Source of the DNA: Amycolatopsis rubida | GTDB lineage: Bacteria; Actinomycetota; Actinomycetes; Mycobacteriales; Pseudonocardiaceae | Direction: 5' to 3' | Assembly (NCBI RefSeq): GCF_900115345.1 | Contig: NZ_FOWC01000020.1 | Span: 79,527-143,526, forward strand | Length of the DNA: 64,000 nucleotides | Shown here: positions 32,487 to 41,371 of the stretch, piece by piece | Position numbering within the stretch: position 1 is the first letter of the stretch | Layout: each line of letters begins with the position of its first letter | Program-made: the position numbers and the translations under genes | The notes under the pieces: generated by a model | The model's database searches: none | The model's input: only the letters and a program-made list of their open reading frames with translations | Told to the model about the DNA's origin: nothing

Positions 32487-32828
32487 ATGGCCGACGAGGT
32501 GTGCCGGACCCGCGTGGTCCTGGAAATCGTGGGGGACAAGTGGGCGCTGCTGATCGTCCGCGTGCTGCGCGACGGCCCGCGGCGGTTCACCGAACTCAAA
32601 AGGGAAATCGAAGGAATCAGCCAGCGGATGCTCACCGTGACGCTGCGGGATCTGGAGCGTGACGGGATTCTCACGCGGACTGTCCGCAATGTCATGCCGC
32701 CGCATGTTTCCTACGAGCTGACCGCAATGGGCCGGACTCTTCGCGAAGCGACCGCGCCATTGCTGGAATGGAGCGTCGAGCATTTAGCGAAGATCGAAAA
32801 GGCTCGCGCGGACTACGACGCCCGCTGA
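32487..32828 (+). CDS. HxlR-family transcriptional regulator
   Basis: A 113-residue winged-helix regulator: CRTRVVLEIVGDKWALLIVRVLRDGPRRFTELKREIEGISQRMLTVTLRDLERDGILTR is the HxlR signature. These proteins often sense reactive electrophiles or quinones, and many have a cysteine near the N-terminus; here Cys-6 is in that position. ATG 32487 follows CGGAGG. Divergent from the alpha/beta hydrolase; its 3' end overlaps the LysR gene by 16 bases. Confidence 0.92.
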   Translation: MADEVCRTRVVLEIVGDKWALLIVRVLRDGPRRFTELKREIEGISQRMLTVTLRDLERDGILTRTVRNVMPPHVSYELTAMGRTLREATAPLLEWSVEHLAKIEKARADYDAR

Positions 32829-33667
32829 ACGGAACGCGCCAGTTCGCTGAACCGGCGCAGCAGCGGATCGCTTGACCGGCGCGCCGGCCACAGCAGGCGC
32901 AGCGCCACGCGGGGCGCGTTCCGCAGCGGGATGTGCGCGACGCGCGCGTGGGTGTGCGCCTCCGCGGCCGAGGTGGTGGTCGATCCGACGGCCCGGCCGG
33001 ACGCGATAATCGTGAGCCATTCGTCGTAGCTGCCGCACTGGGTCACCCGCGCGGGCCGGTTTTCCGGCGGCCAGTCGAGCGGACTGGTCGCGCCGCTGAC
33101 CGTGTTCACGACCACCGGATGCGCGGCCAGATCCGCCCAGTCCAGCTCCGCGCGCGCCGCCAGTTCCGAACTCGCGGCGACCGCGGCCAGCCGGTCTTCC
33201 TCGAACAGCAAGCTTCCGCTGATCCCGGACGCGCCGATCTCGCCGCGCACCAACGCCGCGTCGACGTCGCCGGAATACAGGGCGGCCACGATGTCGTCGC
33301 GGCGCAGGAGGGTGGCGGTCGCGCCGGTCGCGGTTTCGAAGGCGGTCAGCAGGTCGCTCGCCCACGGATCCGGCAGTGCCCACTGGAACCCGATCCGCAG
33401 CCCGGCGTTGCCGCCCGCCGCGGCGAGTGCGGCGTCGAGGTCGCGCAGCACGATGCGCAGCCGTCCGAGCAACTCGCCGCCGGCTTCGGTCGGTACGACG
33501 CCGTGCGGCGTGCGCTCCAGCAGGCGGGTGCCGACCGACTCCTCGAACTGCTGGATCGTGCGCGTCAGCGCAGGCTGGGTGATCAGCAGTTCGCGGCTCG
33601 CGGCCGTGAACGTGCCGCACGCCGCGACCGTCACGAACGCGCGCAGATGCCGCAGTTCGACCTCCAT
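32813..33667 (-). CDS. LysR-family transcriptional regulator
   Basis: A 284-residue LysR protein: N-terminal HTH (LRHLRAFVTVAACGTFTAASRELLITQPALTRTIQQFEESVG) and a two-lobed substrate domain with LRIGFQWALPDPW. LysR proteins usually control a divergent gene; the divergent gene here is a decayed quinone oxidoreductase at 33759, so it may have lost its main target. The short intergenic region contains ATGCCCGCCGCGCAT, a near-palindrome that could be its box. Confidence 0.92.
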   Translation of the reverse strand: MEVELRHLRAFVTVAACGTFTAASRELLITQPALTRTIQQFEESVGTRLLERTPHGVVPTEAGGELLGRLRIVLRDLDAALAAAGGNAGLRIGFQWALPDPWASDLLTAFETATGATATLLRRDDIVAALYSGDVDAALVRGEIGASGISGSLLFEEDRLAAVAASSELAARAELDWADLAAHPVVVNTVSGATSPLDWPPENRPARVTQCGSYDEWLTIIASGRAVGSTTTSAAEAHTHARVAHIPLRNAPRVALRLLWPARRSSDPLLRRFSELARSVQRAS

Positions 33668-33758
33668 GTCCGGCAGCCTACCCAGCTATGCCCGCCGCGC
33701 ATGGCACCGCTGTGACCGGCATTTCCCCGCCAGGTTCCGGATTTCTAGCGTGGGAAGC

Positions 33759-34685
33759 ATGGACCAGGAGTTGACGGCCTTCCCCGGCTGGATCGCGCGC
33801 GACGCCCGGCCGGCTCGGTCCGGCGAGGCTGGACGACCTCGACACCACTGTCCGCGTGCGCTGCTCCAGCATCAATTACAAGGACGCGCTCGCGCCGCAC
33901 GGCCGCCCCGGCATCGTCCGTCGCCCTCCGCTCGTCGTCGGGATCGACCTGACCGGAGACGTCCTCTCGCCTCGGCATCCGCGCTACCTCGGCACGCTCA
34001 ACGGCGCAGGAGCCGGCGAAGACCTGCACGGCGGGCTGGCGGCGACCTCGACCGCGTCCCCGCGCAACTCGGCCCGCTCCCCGCGGCGGCGATCGGCGCC
34101 GCCGGGTTCACCGCCGCGCTGAGCCTGCTCGTTTTGGAACGCCACGGCCTGGCCCCGGAAACCGGACCGACCCTGGTCACCGGCGCGGGCGGCGGCGTCG
34201 GCTCGATCGCAGTAGCGCTGCTCGCGGCGGCGCAGTACGAGGTCATCGCTGCCACTGGCTGCCGAGCTGTCCGCACAACTCGCCGCGCATGTCCTCGACC
34301 GCGCCGAACTCGCTTCTTCTGGCAAGCCGTTGGGCAAACAGCGCTGGACAGGCGCAGCCGACACGATTGGCGGTTCCGTCCCCGCTGGTGCGCTTGCCGG
34401 TCTGCAACACTTCGGGGTCGCGAGGACTTGCGGACTTGCCGAGTGCCCCGGCAACGTCCTGCCGTTCATCCTGCGCCGCGTCGCCCTGCTCGGGATCGAC
34501 CCGATCCGCACGCCTCCGCTCCGTCGCGAGGCCGCCTGGCAGCGCCGGGCGCAGTTGCTCGATCCGGCGCTCCTGGACTCCGTGACGCGGGTCGTCCCGC
34601 TCGCGGAGGCCGAGGACGCCGCCGCTTCGCTCCTGGCCGGTGCAGGTACCGGGCCGCAACATGGTCGACGTCGCTTCGGCCTGAA
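33759..34685 (+). pseudogene. YhdH/AcuI-type quinone oxidoreductase, decayed
   Basis: Fragments of a medium-chain reductase lie in order but in different frames: MDQELTAFPGWIARD, then SSINYKDALAPHGRPGIVRRPPLVVGIDLTGDV, then AAIGAAGFTAALSLLVLERHGLAPETGPTLVTGAGGGVGSIAVALLAAA, then GKQRWTGAADTIGGSV, LPFILRRVALLGIDPIRTPP and LDSVTRVVPLAEAEDAAASLLAG. This is the acrylyl-CoA reductase AcuI/YhdH family, about 330 residues when intact. At least five frame changes and several short deletions are present (for example 15 residues after GVASI and around the DRV motif). It is clearly non-functional and lies next to an intact LysR gene. Confidence 0.8.
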
Positions 34686-34695
34686 AGGAAACACA

Positions 34696-36099
34696 ATGGA
34701 CGCCTTCGACGAATTGATGACCCTGCGCGACGGCCCTCGTCCCGCGGCCGGCGAGGTCACGATCACCGGCTCGGACCCGCTTTTCGCGTCGCCGTTGCGG
34801 ATCGGCGAGACACTCGCCGACGCACTCGCCGCCCGTGCGGTCGCCGCGAACGACCTGTGGGAGTTGCGGACCGGACGTCGGCAGAGGATTGCGGTGGATG
34901 TCCGCGCTGCCGCGGCCACCGCTCTCGGCGGTGAAGACATGACGCTTGTCCGCTCGGCGGACGGCGATTACCGTCCCGCGCCGCTTTCTCCTGCTGTCGA
35001 GCACATGGTCGCGCTCACCCAGCCTTGGCCGACTGCCGACGGACGGTGGTTTCTGCCGCATTTCAATCTGCCGCATCTGGAACGCCGGGTCTTGGCCGTC
35101 CTCGATTGCGAGGCGACGCCTGCCTCTGTTGCCGCGGCCGTCGCCGAGTGGAAGGCCGATGATCTGGAAGACGCTATCGCCGCCGCCGGCGCGTGCGGGG
35201 GAACCGTGCGGACGCCGGAGGAATGGCTCGCGCATCCGCACGGTTCCTCCCTGGCCGCACGTCCTGTTGTCGAAATCGCCAAAATCGGCGACAGCGCTCC
35301 TTCCGCGCTGCCCGCTGGCGGTGCTTCGCCGCTTTCGGACGTTCGGGTCTTGGACCTGACTCGCATTCTGGCTGGCCCCACTGCCACGTTGAGCTTGGCG
35401 GAGCATGGTGCGAACGTGCTGATGGTGACCGCGCCGCATCTTCCTCAGGTGGCGCCGTTCGTCCGGGATACCAGTCATGGCAAGCGAAGCACCTACCTTG
35501 ACTACTCCACAGCGGACGATGCTGCTCGGTTGCGTTCGTTGGTCAGCGCGGCCGATGTGTTCGTCGAAGGCTACCGCCCAGGCAGGATGTCGGCGCACGG
35601 CTTCGGCCCGGAAGACGTCGCGGCACTTCGCCCCGGGATCGTTTACGTGACCGTGAACTGCTTCGGCTCCGGCGGCCCGTTCGGGATGCGTGCTGGATGG
35701 GATCAGGTCGCGCAAGCCGTGACTGGTGCTTGTGTGGTTCAAGGGGGCGACCGTCCACAGTTGACACCGGTGTATCTGTGCGATTTCCTGACCGGTTTCC
35801 TGGCGAGTTACGGCGCGATGCTGGCTTTGGCGCGGCGGGTTCGGGAAGGCGGGTCGTATCATGTGCGGGTTTCGCTGTGCCAGTCGTCGATGTTGTTGCA
35901 GCGGCAGGGGTTGTTGACTGACTACGCGGATGCACCGGGTCGTCTTCCGCCTTCGGAATTCGAGCGTTACGCGGTTCTGGACGACGACACGATTTATGGC
36001 GATCTGAAGAGCCTCGGACCGGTGATCCGGATGAGCGAGACCCCGCCGCGGTGGGAGTGGACTACGCCTGAGCTGGGGAGTTCGCGGCCGGAGTGGTGA
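34696..36099 (+). CDS. CaiB/BaiF-type CoA transferase (family III)
   Basis: A 467-residue protein. The N-terminal part has the two-lobe feature of long actinobacterial family III transferases (FASPLRIGETLADALAARAVAANDLWELRTGRRQ). The catalytic half starts DVRVLDLTRILAGPTATLSLAEHGANVL, with the conserved aspartate expected in YLDYSTADD. It moves CoA between acids in catabolic pathways. No linked substrate pathway is obvious. ATG follows GAAAGGAAA. Codon choice here shows more T in third position than the stress genes to the left. Confidence 0.85.
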   Translation: MDAFDELMTLRDGPRPAAGEVTITGSDPLFASPLRIGETLADALAARAVAANDLWELRTGRRQRIAVDVRAAAATALGGEDMTLVRSADGDYRPAPLSPAVEHMVALTQPWPTADGRWFLPHFNLPHLERRVLAVLDCEATPASVAAAVAEWKADDLEDAIAAAGACGGTVRTPEEWLAHPHGSSLAARPVVEIAKIGDSAPSALPAGGASPLSDVRVLDLTRILAGPTATLSLAEHGANVLMVTAPHLPQVAPFVRDTSHGKRSTYLDYSTADDAARLRSLVSAADVFVEGYRPGRMSAHGFGPEDVAALRPGIVYVTVNCFGSGGPFGMRAGWDQVAQAVTGACVVQGGDRPQLTPVYLCDFLTGFLASYGAMLALARRVREGGSYHVRVSLCQSSMLLQRQGLLTDYADAPGRLPPSEFERYAVLDDDTIYGDLKSLGPVIRMSETPPRWEWTTPELGSSRPEW

Positions 36100-36356
36100 C
36101 CTGCCGGCCGGGTTGGGGCGCGGTTTTCGGGGTGAAGCCGTTTGATAGTAGGGTATTCGTCCGTTCCTGGTCACGGCTTCGCGCGAATCGCCTGTCCGGG
36201 CTGTCTTGTTCGACCGGAATCAGGCGAAGCCGCCCGGTGTCGCCTGCGCCGCACTTTGTCCGAGGACGTACTATTATGGGCGGGCAGGGATGCGGGGACA
36301 GGCTCCGGCGGGCTGGACGGGCTGCTGGAGCGCGGGTGCGTAGTTAAGGTCGAGGG

Positions 36357-36869
36357 ATGTCGACAGCAGTGGGTGGGTCAGCGAAGGGCGGCTCGCGGGC
36401 GGGGCGCCGGGTGAGCCTGGAAGCGCCGGCGGATCTCGCCGCCGCGCCCGGGTACGGGGCTCGGCGGTTGTACCAGGCGTATTTGGCGGCCTGGAATCGG
36501 CATGTCGACTCGGTGTTGACCGGGCCGCAGTTCGCGGTGCTGTCGGCGGTGCGGGCTTATCCCGGGTTCGATCAGACTGCGCTGGCCAAGGCGGTGGCGC
36601 TGGACACTTCGACGATGGCTGATGTGTGCCGGCGGTTGGAGACTCGCGGGCTGATCGCCCGCGGGCCTGCGCCGCATGATGCTCGGGCCAAGGTTTTGAC
36701 GCTGACGGATGACGGGCTGGCTGCGTTTCGCGAGGTGACTCGGCGGACTCGGAAGCTGGATCAGGCGTTGCTCGCGGGGTGTCCGGAGGAGAGGCGGGGG
36801 GAGATCGCGAGGATGTTGAACGAGCTGGGGGCGTTGTGGGAAGCGGTTGCTGAGCGGCCGGAGATCTGA
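36357..36869 (+). CDS. MarR-family regulator, probable NicR of the nicotinate cluster
   Basis: A 170-residue MarR protein with a 30-residue leader and the winged helix ...LTGPQFAVLSAVRAYPGFDQTALAKAVALDTSTMADVCRRLETRGLIARGP.... NicR, the nicotinate pathway regulator of Pseudomonas putida, is also MarR-type and responds to 6-hydroxynicotinate. Its place at the head of the cluster, in the same direction, suggests the same role, but a long gap with a hairpin separates it from nicC. A copy of the shared nic motif was not found before its own start. Confidence 0.7.
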   Translation: MSTAVGGSAKGGSRAGRRVSLEAPADLAAAPGYGARRLYQAYLAAWNRHVDSVLTGPQFAVLSAVRAYPGFDQTALAKAVALDTSTMADVCRRLETRGLIARGPAPHDARAKVLTLTDDGLAAFREVTRRTRKLDQALLAGCPEERRGEIARMLNELGALWEAVAERPEI

Positions 36870-37529
36870 GGCTTCTCGGGGGCGGCTCGTCGCCTGGGGG
36901 CGACATTGCCTTTGGGGGCTGGCGTGGGGCACCCCGAAGGTTGATTGTGCTGACGGTTCGGGGGTGCTTGTCAAGGCGGGAAAGATGCCTTGACAAGCAC
37001 CCCCGAACCGCAGGGAGGCCCCGGATCGGGGTGCGGGGGAGGGGCTGGGTGCCTCGATGGCGGGTGCATCGGCTGCGGCGGGAGGGGCTGGGTGCCTTGA
37101 TGGTGGGTGCAGCGGCGGCGGTTTGCGGGTGGGGCTGCCTGGGTGGGTGCGCGGGCTGCGGTTGGGGTGCGCGTGGCTTGGGTGGTTGGGTGCGCGGGGG
37201 TCGGTCGTGGCCCGATGAGGTTTTCTCGGTGGCGCGGCAGGTGGCGGGTTTGCTGTAGCGGTGCTCGTCAGGGTGGGGGAGCGCTGGCGGCGAGACGGGT
37301 TGCGTGGCTTTGCTTCTGCGGAGGTCCGTGAAGGAAGCCAGGCCGGCGAAGGGGCTCCCGCGGGCGGCGGTGGGTCGTGAAGGAATCAGCGGCTGTGAGG
37401 GTGGCCCTCACGTACTGCCTCGCTGTGCGGGGTCGGGAGCTGTCGTGTCGCCTCGTTCGGTGACCGTCCCTGCACCCAGTGCGCCCAACGGAACCTCGCT
37501 GCTGCGAAATTCCCGCCGACTATTGCGTG
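36870..37529. other. Gene-free gap between the MarR gene and nicC
   Basis: Nearly 700 bases without a credible gene; plus-strand G-rich, with several imperfect copies of GGTGGGTGCG-like words around 37070-37200 and two short GTGAAGGAA repeats near 37327 and 37378. It includes a strong 24-bp hairpin. Confidence 0.5.
36954..37010. terminator. 24-bp perfect hairpin behind the MarR gene
   Basis: Two 24-base arms (left arm starting CGGTTCGGGGGTGCTTG, ending TCAAGGC) pair perfectly around a 9-base loop. It lies 85 bases behind the MarR stop. It most likely ends transcription from the left, working in either direction; no T-run is present. The size and perfection exceed a usual terminator. Confidence 0.55.
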
Positions 37530-37554
37530 TTCGGATAATCCGTGTTCGGATTAA
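37530..37554. promoter_or_regulatory. nic motif, copy 1 (before nicC)
   Basis: TTCGGATAATCCG, then TGTTCGGATTAAC. The core CGGATAATCCG is a perfect 11-bp palindrome, followed by a further half site TTCGGA. The same arrangement is found before nicX at 46450. Such shared sites at the two transcription starts of the cluster suggest a common operator. Confidence 0.65.
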
Positions 37555-37608
37555 CTGGGTCCGGGGTGACGGTGCGCCGGAGGCGGCTAGCGGGTAGGAG
37601 GTCGGCAG

Positions 37609-38877
37609 GTGGCGGCGAGTCAGTCTTTCGAGGTAGTGGTCGCCGGGGGCGGGCTGGGCGGGCTGTGTGCGGCCTTGTCGTTGCGGCAGCGCGGGTTGCG
37701 GGTCACGGTGGTCGAAGCGGCGCCGCAGCTGGGGGAGATCGGGGCCGGGATTCAGACTGCGCCCAATGCCAGCCGGATTCTGATCGGGCTGGGGTTGCGG
37801 GCCGAGCTGCAGCGGGTTCGGTGCGAGCCGCAGGATCAGGTTCGGCGGCGGTGGGCTGACGGCAGCATTATCGCGCAGTTGCCGCTCGGGCAGCGGGTCG
37901 TCGACAAGTACGGGGCTCCGTATTGGCATTATCATCGGGCGGATTTGCATTCCGTTCTGCTGCGGGCATGTATTGACCCGGACGGGGCGGGGCCGGTGGT
38001 GAAGGTGGCTACCGCGGCGAAGGTCGTCGATCTTGATCGCGGGAATCCGGAGCGGCCCGCCGTGATCACTGGGGACGGGCGGCGGTTTGCGGGCGACGTT
38101 GTCGTGGGGGCGGACGGGATTCGTTCCGCGGTAAGGGATCTCGCGGGGTTTGACGACACGCTCGCGTTCTCTGGGGAGATGGCGTACCGGGCGTTGATTC
38201 CGGGGGATTCGATCGCGGCGGATCCGGCGACCCGGTTCCTGGCCGATCGGTATCATTCGACGATTTGGTACGGGCCGGACAAGCATCTCGTGCACTACAT
38301 GATCCGCGGCGGCGAGTATCTCAACGTGGTGGCGATTGTGCCGTGCACGGAGGAAGTCGAGAAGAACTGGAGTGCGCCGGCCGGTGCGGAACAGCTTGCG
38401 GCCGAGTATTCCGATTGGGACGATCGCGTGCCGACGATGTTGTCGAAAGCCAAGGACGACGTCTCGGTCTGGGCGATGTACCGGCGGCGTCGCGATCCGG
38501 TGTGGGTCGACGGACGCGTCGCGTTGCTCGGGGACGCTTGCCACGCCATGCTTCCGTATCAGGCGCAAGGGGCGTCGCAGGCGATGGAGGACGGGGCGGT
38601 TCTCGCGGAGGAGCTGGGGCAGGCGACGCGCGACGGGATCGACGCTGCGCTGACCCGGTATGTGCACCGGCGGGCCAAGCACGCGGGGATGGTGCAGGAC
38701 GCGTCGTTGCGGAACATGAGTTTCTATCACTTGCCGGACGGTCCGGCGCAGCGCCAGCGCGACGAAAAGCTGCGCAGCTTCGACGGCGAGTCCGATGTGT
38801 CCTACGACTGGCTGTGGAACGGAACCCCGCTGGGCGACCCCGACAACGAATCGATTCACTACCAGTTCGCCCGATAG
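37609..38877 (+). CDS. nicC: FAD monooxygenase, probable 6-hydroxynicotinate 3-monooxygenase
   Basis: A 422-residue group A flavoprotein hydroxylase. FEVVVAGGGLGGLCAALSL is the FAD fold at the N-terminus, DVVVGADGIRSAVRDL the second motif, and LLGDACHAMLPYQAQGASQAMEDG the GD motif near residue 300. In the pathway it would decarboxylate and hydroxylate 6-hydroxynicotinate to 2,5-dihydroxypyridine with NADH and O2. Salicylate hydroxylase relatives have the same motifs; the assignment to NicC rests on linkage to nicX, nicD, nicE and nicF. GTG start 37609 follows AGGAGG, 55 bases after the shared operator motif. Confidence 0.82.
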   Translation: MAASQSFEVVVAGGGLGGLCAALSLRQRGLRVTVVEAAPQLGEIGAGIQTAPNASRILIGLGLRAELQRVRCEPQDQVRRRWADGSIIAQLPLGQRVVDKYGAPYWHYHRADLHSVLLRACIDPDGAGPVVKVATAAKVVDLDRGNPERPAVITGDGRRFAGDVVVGADGIRSAVRDLAGFDDTLAFSGEMAYRALIPGDSIAADPATRFLADRYHSTIWYGPDKHLVHYMIRGGEYLNVVAIVPCTEEVEKNWSAPAGAEQLAAEYSDWDDRVPTMLSKAKDDVSVWAMYRRRRDPVWVDGRVALLGDACHAMLPYQAQGASQAMEDGAVLAEELGQATRDGIDAALTRYVHRRAKHAGMVQDASLRNMSFYHLPDGPAQRQRDEKLRSFDGESDVSYDWLWNGTPLGDPDNESIHYQFAR

Positions 38878-38918
38878 CACGAAACGGCGCACGCAGACTT
38901 CGCAAAGGAGCAAAGGCT

Positions 38919-40313
38919 ATGCGTACCGGAGACCAGGTGGTCCAGGACTTGCCGTGGCGCTGGCGCGTCCAGGGCAAGATCTTCCTCATCGGCGGGCTCG
39001 GCTACATGTTCGACGCCTGGGACGTCGCGCTGAACGGATTTCTCACCCCGCTGGTGGGCACGGAATTCGGGCTGTCGGCGACGCAGCGGGGGCTTGTCGC
39101 CACCGCCAACCTGATCGGCATGGCGGTGGGGGCGGTCGCCTGGGGGACGGTCGCGGACCGGATCGGGCGGAAGCGGGCGTTCAGCGTTACGTTGCTGTTG
39201 TTCGCGTTCTTCTCGGTCTTCGCGGCGTTGTCGCCGAATATCGAGGTGTTTTTGCTGCTGCGGTTCCTCGCCGGAGTCGGGCTGGGCGGCTGTATTCCGG
39301 TGGATTACGCCATTGTCAGCGAGTTTTCGCCGCGCAAGCAACGCGGCCGCGTACTGTCCGCGATGGACGGGTGGTGGCCGGTCGGCACGACGCTGGCGGG
39401 GGCGTCCGCGACGCTGCTGGTTCCGGTTTCCGGGAACTGGCGGTGGATGCTGGTGCTGATGATCCTGCCCGCGGTGCTGTTGTTCTGGGCGCGACGCGGG
39501 GTGCCGGAATCGCCGTTGTATCTGGTGCGCAAGGGACGCGAGGCCGAGGCTCGGCTGGTCATCGACGATCTTGTCGAGCGTACGGGTGCGCCGAAGGAAC
39601 CGTACCGGATTGCGCCGGCGGTTCAGGAAGACAAGCGGGGCGGCGGGTTGTTCGCGGCCGTTGATCAGCTGCGGCGGGTCTGGGCCTGCAACCCGAAGGT
39701 CACCGGCGTCGCGTGGGCGCTGTTCATCACCGTGATGCTGGTGTACTACGCCGCGCTGAGCTGGATGCCGTCGATCCTGAAGGCGCAGGGGTTCGGGGAG
39801 ATAGCCGCGTTCGCCTCGACCACTTTGATGAACGCGCTCGGTATCGTCGGGGTCGTGGTGGCGGTGTTGCTGGTGGACCGCATCGGCCGCAAGCGGGTGA
39901 TCGCCGCGGCCGGGCCGCTCGCCGCGGTCACGCTGGTGATTTTCTCGCTGGTGCTCGGGTCGGCGGGAGCCGCGGTGGTGGCGATCGGCGCGTTCGGGCT
40001 GTTCTCGCTGGTGGTCATTCCGGTGATGTACGCGTTCGTGTCCGAGCTGTACCCGACGGAGCTGCGCGCGTCGGGGTTCGGCTGGGCGTCGTCGTCGAGC
40101 CGGGCGGTGACCGGGTTCGCGCCGCTGCTGTTCGGCAGCGTGCTGTGGCCGGTGCTCGGGCTGCCGCTGACGTTCACGCTGCTCGGCCTGCTCGTCGTCG
40201 GGGCCGTGGTGTTCATGGTCTTCTGCGCGCCGGAAACGCGGGGCCGGGAGCTGGACCGGATCGACGACGAGACCGCGCCCGCGCCGCACCAGTCCGAAAT
40301 GGACACAGTCTGA
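38919..40313 (+). CDS. nicT: MFS transporter, probable nicotinate importer
   Basis: A 464-residue major facilitator with twelve helices of the sugar-porter/AAHS-like group. It has DAWDVALNGFL in helix 1, the loop GTVADRIGRKRAF, GLGGCIPVDYAIVSEFSPRKQRGR in the middle and LLVDRIGRKRV in the second half; PETRGRELD closes the chain. Its place between the monooxygenase and the hydroxylase indicates uptake of nicotinate or a hydroxylated form, as for NicT of Pseudomonas. ATG follows AAAGGAG, 41 bases after nicC. Confidence 0.8.
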   Translation: MRTGDQVVQDLPWRWRVQGKIFLIGGLGYMFDAWDVALNGFLTPLVGTEFGLSATQRGLVATANLIGMAVGAVAWGTVADRIGRKRAFSVTLLLFAFFSVFAALSPNIEVFLLLRFLAGVGLGGCIPVDYAIVSEFSPRKQRGRVLSAMDGWWPVGTTLAGASATLLVPVSGNWRWMLVLMILPAVLLFWARRGVPESPLYLVRKGREAEARLVIDDLVERTGAPKEPYRIAPAVQEDKRGGGLFAAVDQLRRVWACNPKVTGVAWALFITVMLVYYAALSWMPSILKAQGFGEIAAFASTTLMNALGIVGVVVAVLLVDRIGRKRVIAAAGPLAAVTLVIFSLVLGSAGAAVVAIGAFGLFSLVVIPVMYAFVSELYPTELRASGFGWASSSSRAVTGFAPLLFGSVLWPVLGLPLTFTLLGLLVVGAVVFMVFCAPETRGRELDRIDDETAPAPHQSEMDTV

Positions 40314-40338
40314 TTCTCGGCAGCAGAAAGGGAAGTGC

Positions 40339-41217
40339 ATGAAGCCCGCCGCGTTCGCCTACCATCGGGCGCACGATGTCGCCGACGCCGTCGGCCTGCT
40401 TTCCGACCTCGCCGGGCAAGGGCGGGAGCCGAAAGCGATCGCGGGCGGGCAGAGCCTGATGCCGATGATGAGCTTCCGCCTGGCCCGCCCGAGCGATCTG
40501 GTCGACCTCGGGCGGTTGCGCGATCTGCCGGGGATGACCGACATCGTGCACGTCGATTCGACGCTCCGCATCGGTGCGATGACGACGCACCGCCAGGTCG
40601 AACTTGCCCGGCTCGACCCGGGGTTCGCCGTGCTGGCGGAGGCGATGCGCTACGTCGGGCACCTGCCGATCCGGTCGCGCGGCACCGTCGGCGGCAGTCT
40701 CGTGCACGGCGACGCCACCGCCGAGTGGTGCATGCTCGCGCTGCTGCTGGACGCGGTGATCGTCGCCGAAGGACCGGACGGCCGCCGCGAAATCCCGGCG
40801 GGGGAGATGTTCTCCGGCTTCTACGCGACCGCGGTGGAGGCGGACGAGGTCGTCACCGAGGTCCGGTTCACCCGGGCGGCTCCGAAGGCGGCGTTGACCG
40901 AGTTTTCCCGCCGTGCCGGGGATTTCGCCACGGTCGCGGCGGCGGTGACGCTCGAACCTCGGACGGACGGGTCGCTGGCGGGCGGCCGGGTGGTGCTGGG
41001 CGGGGTCGCGCCCGCGCCGTCGCGGGTTCCGGAAGCCGAGGAGGTGCTGCCGGGCGGCGAGCCGGGGCCGGAGCTGTTCGCGGCGTGCGGCCGGGCGGCG
41101 GCCGAGGCGATCGAGCCGCGGAGCGACGCGCAGGGGAGCGCGGATTACCGGCGTGCGCTGACGAGGACGTTGGTGGCGCGGAGTCTGGGCCAGGCGTGGG
41201 AGAGGGGAGAGCGGTGA
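40339..41217 (+). CDS. FAD (medium) subunit of the molybdenum hydroxylase
   Basis: A 292-residue protein of the CO dehydrogenase/xanthine dehydrogenase medium subunit family. AIAGGQSLMPMMSFRLARPSDLVDL is the first FAD loop near residue 33; IRSRGTVGGSLVHGDATAEWC is the second near residue 113. It passes electrons between the iron-sulfur clusters and an acceptor. With the large and small subunits next to it, it would form nicotinate dehydrogenase (nicotinate to 6-hydroxynicotinate). ATG follows AAAGGGAAG. Its 3' end runs into a tandem repeat that also carries the next start codons. Confidence 0.88.
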   Translation: MKPAAFAYHRAHDVADAVGLLSDLAGQGREPKAIAGGQSLMPMMSFRLARPSDLVDLGRLRDLPGMTDIVHVDSTLRIGAMTTHRQVELARLDPGFAVLAEAMRYVGHLPIRSRGTVGGSLVHGDATAEWCMLALLLDAVIVAEGPDGRREIPAGEMFSGFYATAVEADEVVTEVRFTRAAPKAALTEFSRRAGDFATVAAAVTLEPRTDGSLAGGRVVLGGVAPAPSRVPEAEEVLPGGEPGPELFAACGRAAAEAIEPRSDAQGSADYRRALTRTLVARSLGQAWERGER

Positions 41218-41371
41218 TGGTGGGCGGGCTCGGGGGGTCCCGGCTGGACGGCCGGGCGGTGCTGGCGCGAAGCCAGGTGCGGCAGAGGGGAAAGCGGTAA
41301 TGGTGAGCAGGCTCGGGGGACGGCCGGGCGGTGCTGGCGCGAAGCCAGGTGCGGCAGAGGGGAGAGCGGTA
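41201..41371 (+). repeat. Tandem duplication over the large-subunit start
   Basis: The block starting AGAGGGGARAGCGGTRATGG occurs at 41201, 41284 and 41356, giving two units of 83 and 72 bases that differ by 11 bases. Each block contains a ribosome-like site and an ATG, so the junction has three possible starts: a 27-codon frame at 41217, an in-frame ATG at 41300, and the likely true ATG at 41372. Confidence 0.85.

Noticed and set aside
36148..36165. AGGGTATTC upstream of the MarR gene as a sigma-B-type -10
   Set aside because: No GNNT element occurs 14-16 bases upstream.
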